From positions 15,573,501-15,637,500 of the forward strand of contig NC_092621.1 in assembly GCF_047663525.1 (NCBI RefSeq): a stretch of 64,000 nt of DNA, in the 5' to 3' direction. The stretch comes from Anas platyrhynchos. Lineage: Eukaryota; Chordata; Aves; Anseriformes; Anatidae. Positions 24,001 through 34,400 of the stretch are shown here, piece by piece. The notes under the pieces were generated by a model. That model was not told the origin of the DNA. It ran no database searches and saw only the letters and a program-made list of their open reading frames with translations. Made by a program: the position numbers and the translations under genes. How positions within the stretch are numbered: position 1 is the first letter of the stretch; the number at the start of each line of letters is the position of its first letter.

Positions 24001-26476
24001 AGAGCCCAGGACATTTCAGCTCCTCGTGCAGCCCTGTCAGCAAGGGGAATCAGGGACCAGGAGCTGGAGGGGACACACAGGACAGCCAGCCCAGGCTAGC
24101 CAAAGCGGTGTCCCACATCGCCTGGCTTCATGCTGAACAATAAGACAGGGGGAGTCAGCTAGGGTGGGGGGACCAGGGACAACATGACTGCTTAGGGACT
24201 GTCTGGGCATCGGCCAGCAGGTGGCGAGCAACAGCATTATGCATGAGTTTTGCGTCTTCATTCATTCCTTTCTTTCCTATTAAGCTGTCTTTACCTCAAC
24301 CCATAGGTTTTACTTTGTTTTTCACCCTGATTTTCTTTCTCATCCCACTGGAGGCAGGGACAGTGAGCAAGCAGCAGTATTGTGCTGAGCCGCCTGCCAG
24401 GTTAAACCACAGCACTGATCTTAAATCAAACCAGGATCATACTTCTGCCCAGAGTCCAATAAAAATGAAACATGGCAACACGAGTGCATTAGCAAAGTGA
24501 AAACATCTGCCAAAGGTATTTAGGGCTAACTAAAAATGAAAATTGACCATAAAGACTTGCAAAAGGACCCTAAAAATATTCAAGGGACTGCTCAGTAAGG
24601 CTGCAGATAACTATTTAGTGGAGATAAATGGTGTGATATAAATGAAGAAAAGCAATCCTAACTTTACATACAGAAGGATGGGCTCTGACCTGACTATTTC
24701 CACCAGGAATGAGATACTGGCGTAATGACTGACTGCAAACATAGTCTTTGATATCACATACTCCAAATTTCTAGGAAACGAACAAACAACATAAAAAACA
24801 AACAACAACAAAAAAAAAAAAAAAACAAAAAAAAACCACAGCAAAACATACAGCTACTGCTGAATACATTTATGATTAAATCTGCATGTTCAAAACTACG
24901 TACAGCTCTAAGCAGTCCACTTAACTGACAGGATCCCCCTTGTCAAGCCTCCTAAAGATACAGATGGTCAGCATGTCCAAACAGAGCCTAAGTGAATGGC
25001 ATTGGTTTGAATTTAAGCATAAGTGAAGTAATACAGTGTAACTGTAGATGCATTTTTGTATGCAGCATCCCTGTAAAAATAGTATCATCACTGCTAGTAA
25101 CAGGTCACAGACCTTATGCTAACTGTGCCTTAAGATAACTCGTTCCAGGTCCCAGAGTGGCTTGTTAGGCTCGTGACCACCTTGTTAGGAGAGCTTGCTG
25201 TGTGTACTTGGAACTTGACAGCTGGTATCTCTTGCTACACTGTACAGCTTAAGTGTGACAAACAGCAAAGGCCTTGAAAATACCAGCACTGGTGGAAAGT
25301 AGAGGGCACAGAAAAACAAGCTGATTGTAAATTACTGGTCAGCAAGGGAGTACAACATCAGAAGCTACAAAAACACCATTCTTGCTTTAAGGAAAGCAGT
25401 TGTGGCTAAACCAAGAAGAAAGGAGACCAGAAAAAAAGCCACTTACTGTGGCTTTCGAAAGTTACTCCTCAGGATCCTGAAGCAGGTAGTGCAGGTGTAA
25501 AGTATGGTTAGGAACTGTCTAGAAACTCAGCCATGAGAAGATCCTGAACCAGAAGGTGGGAGGTTACCCACTACTGCACACAGCAGAGCATCAGCTCTGT
25601 GTACATGCATAGTGTATACATGATAGGACTGTTAAGGTCTGACTGCTGTAGGTATGTACTGATAGTCAATGTTTAACAAATAAACATTAGCATGAAGCAT
25701 GCTGCTAATGGAATGACAGTCCAATACAGGTGATTCATCAGTCTTTTAAAGAATATGAAATATCTGGGTTTTAGTCTTACTAAGACCGGGTGAAATCTGT
25801 ACTGTTCAGCTGCTAAGGATATGCAGGACTAAGGACAAAAAACTAAGCAAGATTTAAAACTGTAATTTGAAACAGCAGTATTCCAAGTGAGATGACAAAT
25901 GCGTGAACCAAACTGTGCACTGTCAGTTTTCAAGGCCTCTACTCGTACACACGCGTGTGCAATTCTGTAAGCTCACTTTGTCAGACTTCCCGGGCAGCTC
26001 AGTTTACAGAAGCGCTGTGCGTGTAACACTTACAGTCTTTCTTTCCGGGGATATAAGGCTTGAAGGTAAGTACGGCCGAGGCGAAAACTTGTTCCGGAAA
26101 TGCAGAGCTCGTGCAACTTGTTCCTAATTAAAGACGAAGACAAAAGCAAACAGTGCCATCACAGGACCTCTGGAGGCGTTCGCAGACCGAGCCCCCCTCC
26201 CTTCCTTAGGAGGGCTGAGGCGATGCCCCGCTCCTCGCGGAGGCGCCTCCCAGCCCGCTCCCCTCCCCGGCCGCCACGTACCCTGTGGGCGCTGAGGACG
26301 AAGGCGACCCGTCGGCGGCAGGTCTCTGCCGGCTGCAGGGGGTGTGCGGCGGGGGGCAGCGCCTCCTCGAACAGGTACTCGGAGCCGCAAGGCGACAGCA
26401 GGAGGCGGGCGCCCCCCACGCCGCGCAGCTCCACGGAGCCGTCCCCGAGCAGCGCCATCAAGCCCCGCGCCGCCAT
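14826..26476 (-). CDS. C5orf34: C5orf34 homologue; twelve coding exons, 638 aa
   Basis: Twelve exons joined at GT/AG sites with matching phases give 1,917 nt, i.e. 638 codons plus stop, the same length as the human protein. Exons: 26476-26282, 24770-24672, 22876-22230, 21605-21504, 20144-20021, 19415-19324, 19105-19036, 18757-18587, 17554-17466, 16715-16623, 15835-15795, 15019-14826. The N-terminal part (about residues 1-145, including LSPCGSEYLFE and EVRWPD) and the C-terminal half correspond to the two conserved C5orf34 domains (DUF4524 and DUF4520 in Pfam terms). A polar, low-complexity Ser/Asn/Lys linker lies between, about residues 145-215. The biochemical role is unknown. No signal peptide or membrane segment is seen. 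The gene has its own CpG island and is intact. Confidence 0.95.
15795..15835 (-). CDS. C5orf34: C5orf34 coding exon 11 (41-nt microexon-like)
   Basis: Only 41 nt: completes W561, codes SADAELEKIQRFN (562-574) and one base of codon 575. The donor GTATCC is weak, but it is the choice that restores phase and the homologous join RFN-Y-ILDNSN (human KFN-L-LLENSG). Confidence 0.88.
16623..16715 (-). CDS. C5orf34: C5orf34 coding exon 10
   Basis: Completes R530 and adds 531-560 (YITTVIEWCRSLNES to TEEN) plus two bases of W561. Acceptor is GTTAACAG, donor GTACTC. Confidence 0.9.
17466..17554 (-). CDS. C5orf34: C5orf34 coding exon 9
   Basis: Codons 501-529 (VNENVGWCKLTTPDG to GIYE) plus two bases of R530. 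Acceptor is CTTCTAAG, donor GTATAA. Confidence 0.93.
18587..18757 (-). CDS. C5orf34: C5orf34 coding exon 8
   Basis: Codons 444-500, phase 0 at both ends. It contains VIPSIGRLLVYSDYKVHA and DGITLNMVWDFSSG, both highly conserved. Acceptor is TTGGTTCTAG, donor CAG/GTAACT. Confidence 0.95.
19036..19105 (-). CDS. C5orf34: C5orf34 coding exon 7
   Basis: Completes K420 and adds 421-443, ending NYHLCCWKM, which matches the human RICCWKM. Acceptor is TTTCCTCAG, donor GTATGT. Confidence 0.92.
19324..19415 (-). CDS. C5orf34: C5orf34 coding exon 6
   Basis: Codons 390-419 (REEKMYSVNSLPPDVPGSPY and on to TQAT) plus two bases of codon 420. Acceptor is TTTACTGCAG, donor GTAACT. Confidence 0.93.
20021..20144 (-). 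CDS. C5orf34: C5orf34 coding exon 5
   Basis: Completes codon 348 and adds 349-389, including IAEIYPGDESFFKSEG and NYFVHYAIQ, which are strongly conserved. Acceptor is TTTCTCTTAG, donor GTAGGA. Confidence 0.94.
21504..21605 (-). CDS. C5orf34: C5orf34 coding exon 4
   Basis: Completes codon 314 and adds 315-347 (WSFCDFFLQKKQ to WCEGIFY), then two bases of codon 348. Acceptor is TTTTATACAG, donor GTATGT. Too short and too phase-dependent to stand out as an open frame. Confidence 0.92.
22230..22876 (-). CDS. C5orf34: C5orf34 coding exon 3 (largest)
   Basis: Codons 99-313 plus two bases of codon 314. It begins ILFSDVLEVRWPDLV and contains VKISSLDGYAHLHLSG, EFTVEFLCKVSQ, a polar linker, then YTWVTQCWSV, PEEWKYPLSLA and LSCRAPHLHR. 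Donor is CACAG/GTAATT. Confidence 0.95.
23865..23869. repeat. Target-site duplication, left copy
   Basis: CTGAC immediately before the LTR's TG; partner CTGAT at 24415-24419. Five bases is the expected duplication length for ERVL integrations. Confidence 0.75.
23870..24414 (+). mobile_element. Solo LTR of an avian ERVL-type element
   Basis: 545 bp that match the widespread avian ERVL-type LTR: it begins TGTTTGCTGTTTCAGCTGGG, has ACAGAGTTAATTTG, GTGCTGTGCTTTGGATTTAG, GGCATCGGCCAGCAGGTGG, AAGCTGTCTTTACCTCAACC and ends GGTTAAACCACAGCA. It is flanked by CTGAC (23865-23869) and CTGAT (24415-24419), a 5-bp target-site duplication with one mismatch. No internal retroviral sequence remains. It sits in C5orf34 intron 2, antisense to the gene. 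Confidence 0.9.
24672..24770 (-). CDS. C5orf34: C5orf34 coding exon 2
   Basis: Codons 66-98 (KFGVCDIKDY to QVRAHPS), phase 0 on both sides, acceptor TTTCCTAG and donor GTATGT. This exon is weakly conserved. It is supported by its phase, its length and the SLRQYL-like match to the human QLQRAL region; it is the least certain exon of the gene. Confidence 0.8.
24771..26281 (-). other. C5orf34 intron 1
   Basis: A 1.5 kb intron. The plus-strand frame at 25903-26127 has no recognisable content. A short duplicated word, CTTGTTAGG, occurs twice near 25155-25190. Otherwise I see nothing identifiable. Confidence 0.7.
26282..26476 (-). CDS. C5orf34: C5orf34 coding exon 1
   Basis: Codons 1-65, from MAARGLMALLGDGSVELR to VLSAHR, ending before donor GTACGT in phase 0. 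It includes LLLSPCGSEYLFEEA, conserved with the human protein. GC-rich because it lies in the CpG island. Confidence 0.93.
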
Positions 26477-26558
26477 GGCGACCGAGGGCGGGCGGCCCGC
26501 CGGGCGGGAAAAGCAGGGACGGGCCGCCCAGCTCCCTCAGCATGCACCGCCGCTTGAA

Positions 26559-26596
26559 CTCTTTATTTATGTATTTATTTATTTATTTTTTTTAAT
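26559..26596. repeat. (TATT)n microsatellite in a core promoter
   Basis: Tandem ATTT/TATT units with a T-run, embedded in the C5orf34 CpG island. On the minus strand it reads as AAAT/AAATA units, TATA-like in composition. Confidence 0.8.
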
Positions 26597-26720
26597 ATGG
26601 CTGTTTGGAGGTAACGGCCCCTTCGTGCGGCTCCCGCTTGCGGCCGCCACGCCCGCTGTGTTTGTGGCGGCGTTTCTGAGGCGCCGGCTTGGCGGGGGGG
26701 CTGTGAGGAAAGCGGGCAAG

Positions 26721-29700
26721 TAACACGAGAATGGCAACGGGTAGCTCTACAAACAGAGCTTATTGCTGCTTGAAGTCGTGGCTTTCGATAACGAGGGGAG
26801 AGAATGACGTGGGTTAAAATCCAGAAATGAAAATCAGCAGTGTGGATGCCCTGACTGCTTACTGGTAACTGTGCTACTTTAAGACAGGCATCTTTCGACA
26901 CCTGTGTTTGCACCGAGGACAGCTGCCTGGGGAGCTGTTGCAGCAGTACCTGCTGGTGTTCGTCCTTGCCCTTGCCCCTTCGGCCTGTAAGCGGCTGAGT
27001 AATTCATTAATTCATTTCCTCCACATGTTAACATCTCTGGAAAGTGAGGAGGCAGGTTGCCGATCTACAACATAGCCCAAAGACAGATTACAAATAAATA
27101 TTTCTCTTGTGACTGCTGTTCTACATACATATACTGAAATCTAATCCATGTAGTTACTTGTAGTGGGATCTCAGCAGCCCTAGCTGAATAAAGATTTTAC
27201 AGATTAATATCCCAAAGGACAATTTATAATTTAGTTTGCCTTTTTGGAAGATACATACATTACCACCACCATCCACCTTTACAGTTTAATTAAAGCTATT
27301 TTAAATAGAATGACAGTTTGCAGTTAAAGGACAATTCATTACCAATGCCTGGTTAAAGCACTAAGTAAACGTAATTCAAGATCCTTTGCCATAAAATGGC
27401 ACTCTAGATCACATGGTTCATCACGCTGTAAAAATAATTCCTTACCTTTGAAAGTGCATGTTTCTTAGATCAATATGCGACCGTGGAATTGCATATAGGG
27501 CAAATTTCCATCCTCTGCTGAAAAAGCAGTTACAGAGGGAAGGTCAGCTTCCAGTCAAGTGGCTACAGATATAAGTGTGCACCGAAATAAATCTGGTTCT
27601 GTTTTTAATTACTATTTTTCTGCACTATACTTGCCTCAAGCAAGTTTCAGAGTATATTTTTAGATTATGAATTATTTTTATCCTCTTTATTGTAAAATCT
27701 AGCAGTGTAAAGATAACTGGTTTTAAAGTAAGCAAGTATAAGACTTGATAGAGATAGAACTGGAGTAGGGCTCAGAAATGCAGATTTTAGTCCTGGTTGA
27801 GCTTTTAATTATTTGTATTCAATCATTTAAAACACAAATAATATTAGTTCTCTGCTCTATTTTTTTTTTTTTTTTTTTATTTATGGAAGATGCATATTTT
27901 TTTCCAGCAATTTCAGTGCTAAGGTAGGAACCCTAAACTTGGAAGCTAGCTGTAGAAGCAGGTCAAGTAGACTGAAGTAGAGGTGACAGAAGCAATTCAG
28001 GAATATATTTACATACACATACAGTACTGTTCTCAACTTTTGGCTGAAATTGCATTTTTCTGTACTTAAATCAACTAGCAGGAACCATGCACATAACATG
28101 GATAATTAGAACTATAATTGTGTCAAAGAGAAGCAAAGTTGCAAACTTGAACTTGCTAATTGCATAAATGAGTTCTGTGTAGAAAAGAGAGAAAGGCAGA
28201 ACATTTAGAGATGAGAGAAATAAAAACAAGTATCACAATCTGGAGCACGTGTCACTAAAGCTCAGTGCCATAATGGACGCTGCTTAAAAAAAAATCCTAA
28301 CTATACATAATCTGTGCTATCTGATGTAACTAAGCCAGTTACTTCTGTCTGTAGTGCTACAATTACACTTAAAACCAATATTCAAAAAACTACTGATCAT
28401 GTTTTTCCTAATAAAAAAGTAGGTTAGTAGCAAAAGCTCTTAGCAGACATGAAAGGAAATTACTGAGTAAAGGTTTCTGAATACGTAACTCATTTAAAAA
28501 CAAACAGCATGCAAAGTGACCCATCTTTCAGCCCAGCATGAAGTGACTAAGCAAAGTGAGATTCTCATATTAAACATTTTTAACTCACAATTGATTTGTC
28601 AAGAGTGGCAAGTATCGTGCATACTTTTCATGATGTGTGAAACTAACTGCTTAGTCGCATGCACGAACTCAAATGCAGAGTCTTTGCAGAACTAGTGTTT
28701 AAAAAGTTGGCTTAACTTCTCCCCTGAAGTTTAATTGCCCTGTTTTTCTGACTTCATGGGCTTGCCATTATGAAGAAAAAAAAATAAAAAGAAAATATCT
28801 TTTCAAAGGGTTTTTCATCAGAACAATAAATGAAAAGCACCATAGCACAGTGCACTACTAACTTGAAAATGCTAGTGTAGTTGAAATCATCCCTAAACCC
28901 CCCAGACTCACCTCTGTGATACACAGAAGAGCAGTTAAAAGTGGGAAGACAAGCTGCAAAAAGTGATTGTTACAATACAAAAGCTGCTTCATTCATTTGC
29001 TCCCTCATCTCATTCCATCCTCACTAATTTGTATTAGTCTCCTGTGAGATTTAAGACAAATAGGAAAGATCGTTAAAATGTTTAAAGCAAACAGGATCTT
29101 GTTTTTCTTAATCAATAGAGGAGAGATAAAACCATTTTCTCCTTACTGCAATGCAAGTCTACGGCTCTTACAAACATTCATGTGCACTTAGAACACCAAC
29201 TTCTCCACTGTTTTGAATTAACATCCCAAAACAGAGCTTTAAATATTTTTGCTGGAAAAATAGGAAAAGCCTATTTTGCAAAACTTGATCTGAATTGTTT
29301 AAAATATACAACTCCTAATTCAAACATTTTTATACAGGATGACTTACAATATTTCTTTCTTACATCTACATCTAAGATTAACTGTCCCCAAAAGCTCACA
29401 GGATGTATCAGGAGTTGGACTTGATGTTCCTTAGGGGTCCCTCCCAACTTGGGATATTCTGTGATTCTATCATCCAGATACATCTAGAGTCAGACTGCTA
29501 CTTTTGATAGAAAGACACTAAACAAGAAATGTAAAACTAAACATAAAAGGCAGAGCCCCTTGAAGACACTTAACTTACTATCATGCATGGGTGAATCCTT
29601 GTTCTGTGGTCATGCTATCGAGATTCTCCATTTTCAGCAATCTGTTTTCTACAAGATATTTACTTGTGAAGTAACGAAGAAAACTGACCTACATTTGAAT

Positions 29701-31000
29701 TAAAAATTTTGTAAGAAAATTATGCACAACTTAAAGTCAGATACTTCACACAGACATTCTCTATCTGAAAATTATTTAATTTATACTTTTATTGTTTCTG
29801 GATTTCCATCCAGTGCTAATATAAATATTATGACTAGTATTGTCATTTTATTGATTTTGTGTGTCCAATCTATATTAAAAAATAATCTTCTCTGTATCTG
29901 TATACTTTAAAGAAAAAATGAGTGTTAGATGTAGGAAAATGAGAAGATGAATGGACCAAAACCTCTTTAAAAAAAAGGCAAAAGAATGAAAATATACCAA
30001 AGGAAACAAAGCTAGTTAAATTTTATTTTCCAAAAACTCCAACCTAAACGAATGTTTTAACATCCAGAAAACAGTCAGTGCTCACTGTATTAGCAGACAC
30101 ACAAGTTATTTAACCAAACGTAGTACAGTGAAATATTAACAGAATTATTTACATGCATATTTACAACATGTTCTTTACAGTAGCTACTTTTTGGGATTTT
30201 TTTTTTTTATATTTTTTTTATTTTTTATTTTGCAAGGGGGTTCTACTTAGTCTAACCAGTAACAGATAACAGGAAACAGTACAACTGAGTTTGGCAACAC
30301 CAACAGCAATGGAATAATATCCTAGGGACACTAACGTGATTATATTGGGTCAAAGAAGAGTAGTTGGCTTCAGAATGTTAACATATTTGAAATATATGAA
30401 TGTATTCAAACTACAAAATTAGGACAAATTATACAAAATAATTAGAATGGAAAAAGTTACAAGGGTTTCCAGAAGGTTAGACATGTTAGATACATTCAAA
30501 AATATATTGAGCACTGCACATACTTTTGAGGAGCATGGGTTAAACTATAACTATATTCAGGTAATCTTGAAGAACACAGCAAATTATTTAAAGGATCATT
30601 TTTGCATGTAGAAATTGAAAATAAGCTTATCTGAACCACATGTCTTGAAAGCACCTGACTTTCAAAATACTGCTTGCTTTTTCACAATATCAACATATCA
30701 CATGTTTATTCCAGGAAAAAATGTCAAGACCTCACCCCAGTGGGTTTGGGGAGAGGAAGAAGAGAAAGAAAGAAGCCACAAAATAACCCACACGATACAA
30801 AACCTTAACAAACCAATTCTCATGATCTACAGAACAGGTAAGCCATATTTGGACCATATTCTCCTTAGCAGAAAAAAAAAAAAGATAGCTTGTATATGGC
30901 AAAAAGGATGAATAACTCCTAATGTATACTAGAACCAGCAAGCAAGCAATTAAAGTTAGATCACGTTATTCTTCCCCCTTCTCCCAAAAAGGGAAATATG
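26721..31000. other. Intergenic region C5orf34-PAIP1
   Basis: About 4.3 kb of AT-rich sequence between two same-strand genes. It contains a T-run at about 27861-27879, a small CR1 3' fragment at 29410-29471 and T-rich tracts at 30198-30230. No conserved coding frame is recognised. Its right part may include distal PAIP1 3'UTR. Confidence 0.6.
29410..29471 (+). mobile_element. CR1 LINE 3'-end fragment
   Basis: Short CR1 terminus: GAGTTGGACTTGATGTTCCT, then GGTCCCTCCCAACTTGGGAT and the tail ATTCTGTGATTCTATC. Confidence 0.88.
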
Positions 31001-31057
31001 GGACAGATCCCCTTTAGTTAAACTTTAATTTCCATTATGACACTTTTTAAATCAATT

Positions 31058-31310
31058 TTTATTGCAGCCAAAACATTGTTCATATACCTGTACATAAAAT
31101 AAACTATGATATATACACAACATTTTAAGATACAGGACATAAGTTTACAATTTTTGGCAGATTCTGTTTAACAAAATGGAAATTGTGTATCTTTAGTACT
31201 TGGAGAAACTCAACTTCCTTATTTTGGTACAAATGTTACAAGTTTTATATCCCCATGTATTCTAACCATGCCTAAACTGCTTTAATAAACTAAGATTTAT
31301 GTTTAACATC
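31058..31310 (-). other. PAIP1: PAIP1 3'UTR, proximal polyA candidate
   Basis: Noncoding sequence after the PAIP1 stop. A minus-strand AATAAA at 31063-31058 could end a short 3'UTR of about 260-280 nt; more distal signals to the left are also possible. Confidence 0.4.
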
Positions 31311-31404
31311 TCACTCTTTTCTCTCATGTTCCGATTCTAGACAGAATTTTTCATATGCTTCTTCAATTTCTGGATCCATCTCGTCATCCATGTCATCAAA
31401 ATAC
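31311..31404 (-). CDS. PAIP1: PAIP1 coding exon 11 (last)
   Basis: Completes L437 and codes 438-467 (YFDDMDDEMDPEIEEAYEKF to ERKE) plus TGA at 31313-31311. This is the acidic C-terminal PABP-binding region. Confidence 0.96.
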
Positions 31405-34400
31405 CTACAAAAAACACAAAAATAAGATTAAGTACATACTTTATACAACAGTAAATAGGTGAAATATTGATGTAGATGAGAAATATAAAGCAGACCTTCA
31501 AAAATAGTAGCTAACTATTTACTAGAAGGGATTGAAGAGAGAAAACCAAAATCACGGCTACAAAAATAACCCAAGAATGCAAAGCACAGGCATATACAAA
31601 TCACAATAATGTTTGTCACCTTTTTAGACTGTCTAATGCTCTCCAGCAGTTAAGAGTTTTTTAGATTACAGAAAAAGCAACAATGCAATGCAAAACAACT
31701 TATTTCCAAAACTTAATGATGTTTTTGCACTGTTTTTTTTTTTTTTATTTTTATTTTTTTCCTCCCCCAGAAAGCTTAATTAACATAATTTTTGGTTAGG
31801 TCATCCTAGTTCAAATACAGAATCAACTGTCTTGGTCACACATGAGTCAAAAAAATACATTATCCTATCTGTTGATATTCAGAAGAAGGCAACCTTAATT
31901 CATTCCCCTTTTGCATCTGCATTATATTACCTCCTATTACATGGCAGTCTTTTTTTTTTTTTTTTTTTTTTTAATAAAAAGAAGATCTCTTACATTTGGA
32001 CCAGAGAAAAGGCTGGATCCTGCTAACAATAATCAGTACTGCACAGAGGGGAGACTACCAAAGAGTTTCAAAATAAAGCTGAGATGTGATGGGGATCACA
32101 TAACAGCTTTGCTCCTTCCCACAGCTAAGTAACTTGCACATCACTTTTTTCCCTGTAGGTCCAACTGGTGTCTTCACCACTATAAATGAGGACAATGGAG
32201 TTGTAGCTAGAACATGATAGGGTATGTAATTCTAAACACCCTTATAAAGAAAGAAATAGTCATCAGCTATTGACCCTCAGTAAGTGTGCCTTTGTTTCAG
32301 GTGCCCAAATTATCTTCTGTGCCTGTGTTCCTAACAAGGGAATTAGCATAATTTATCTGCACTGTGGCCGTAATTGTTTCACACAAAACTGCAGTAAGTG
32401 CCAAAAAGAAATGTATAATTAAGGATATTATTTTTTCTTGAGCACTGTGCGTTAAATAAGCAGTTAAGATATTTATTTGTTCCTCCTTACTTGTAGGACT
32501 GTAGACTTGCAAAGGGACTCGACACAGAACCCTTTTCCCTGATGACAGCCACAAGAAATAGCTGACAGAGGATCAGAACGTATTTGGCTAAGCTTTTCTT
32601 AAGCTTTAAACAAAGGTTCCATAGTCACTTTGCAGGAAGGCTAACTCTGTCTTCCACAGGCAACTCTTCAAATACTCTTTTTTCTTTTTTTAAAATTCTG
32701 TCTTTCCATTTTGCACTTAACTTGGTCTTCTAAGCACAGCAGTTCAAATGGGTATTTTTTCCTCAATATGAGCCTGTTAATTCCTCATGACATCTCTAAT
32801 TTACCTTCCACAGCTTCTGCAACTAGCCTCAGCTAGCTGCCATCTTAGTCTTTTAATTTATTAACAAAAATATTGATCCAGGCCAGTCCTGTTAGCACAC
32901 ACAACAACACCGAAAATACTTTTAGGTATCAAATCCTAACGTGAAAGTCCTGCTTTAAGCAGATAGATAAAAAACTCAGAGCAATTTACTTTAGACCACA
33001 TTCCTCCTACTGGTTTAAATTTTAAATTCTTATAAGCCAGTGTTAGAAAATCAGACCATATTCCTATCTACTGCTTCTCCCTTTGCTATCAGTTTGCTTT
33101 TCTTGTTCTACAAAAATACTGAACAGCCATTTCATGGGGGAATGCTATTTATCCTAAGGAGAAAAATTTAGCAGCTTCCCCTTTGAAAATGTTGTGGTCA
33201 CCTTTAGGTAGGATATATAGTCATCAGTGAACTGAATACAGGTTGCCTCATTTTCTGATACTCGAAGCTCTTGCTGCATTCTGCTTGCAATATTCTTCTC
33301 TACATTAAAAAAAAGTTTGTACCTGTGTGGAAATGCTGAAATTTCATTACCAGTTGAATAAAAGTTTGTTACAAACTTGTGTGATAACAATGTACACCTT
33401 AACAAACATTTAACTTCTATTGTAGGGCTAAACAAAAATTGTATTATTATGGTTTCATTTTTGTCAAGATTGGATTCTTAAGTTTGCAGAAAAAATAACT
33501 AGTATCTAAAAGAAAACATACAGATAGTCAGCTCCCGGTAAATCTGTTCCGTTTTCTTCATTATCTGGGCAGAAATCTTCTCTTTCAAGCAGCTCTTGAT
33601 ATTTTTCTTGGTAATCTGGCATAGTAAAAATGAGACTGAGTAGTATATATAATAGGGATAGTCCTCTAAATTAACATTGATCTATACAGTCTGAAAGTAG
33701 CCTACGTAATGAAGCCATAAAAGGCAGAAAACATAATACAGAAAAACCTAGTACTACAGTGTTTTTTCAGGACATCAACCAACCTTTAAGAATAAGAAAG
33801 ATACCCATGATCCCACAGAACTGCAAAGATAGTCACAGATACCTTCATCTGAAACATCATGCCGTGTTGTGCCCAGATGATAGAAACCAAACAAAGAAAC
33901 AAACCCTTCTGCTTGTTACTAAGGAACATGGTTTAGTGATGCTACTTGGTAGGCCAGGTTGACTATTGGACTTGATCTGGAAGCTTTTTTCCAGCCTAAT
34001 TACGATTCTAAATTTCCAACAACTGACAAAGGACCACTTGAAGTTTTATTGGCTTGTGGGGAGGCTAGGTGCTGAGGACTATGGCACAAATTCTTCTATA
34101 TGAACTGTATGAACTCAAATACATATCCTCCATTTCAAACACTTACATTCTTTAACCCTGAGTAAGGCATGCATTGCACACTTGAAAGCCAAAAATTCAT
34201 ATGTTATTTTGCCTTTTAAATTGCATGAGTTTCATCTATCTTACAAACAACTTAAGGTATACTTCAGAAGGGCATAAACTTAATTATATTTTTTAAAGAA
34301 GACATATATTAAGCCTATGATGTACCTGGATCAGCAGCAGTGAAAGGAATGCCATCGGAAGTGTAAAATGTTGGCTCATTCTAAGAATAAAAGTTATACA

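Larger units (their letters stand above)
26150..26720. promoter_or_regulatory. C5orf34: CpG island, C5orf34 promoter and exon 1
   Basis: GC- and CpG-rich block covering C5orf34 exon 1 and its upstream region. It is interrupted at 26559-26596 by an AT-rich ATTT repeat ending about 80 bp upstream of the ATG. Open frames on both strands (for example 26100-26723 plus) are a by-product of GC richness. Confidence 0.75.

Noticed and set aside
24778-24838. A-rich tract after the LTR as evidence of a processed pseudogene
   Set aside because: No gene-like sequence lies upstream of the tract in either orientation; it abuts C5orf34 exon 2's acceptor and is a simple repeat.
26100-26723. 207-codon plus-strand frame over C5orf34 exon 1
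   Set aside because: It is antisense to a well-supported exon, low complexity, and reads straight through the ATTT repeat.
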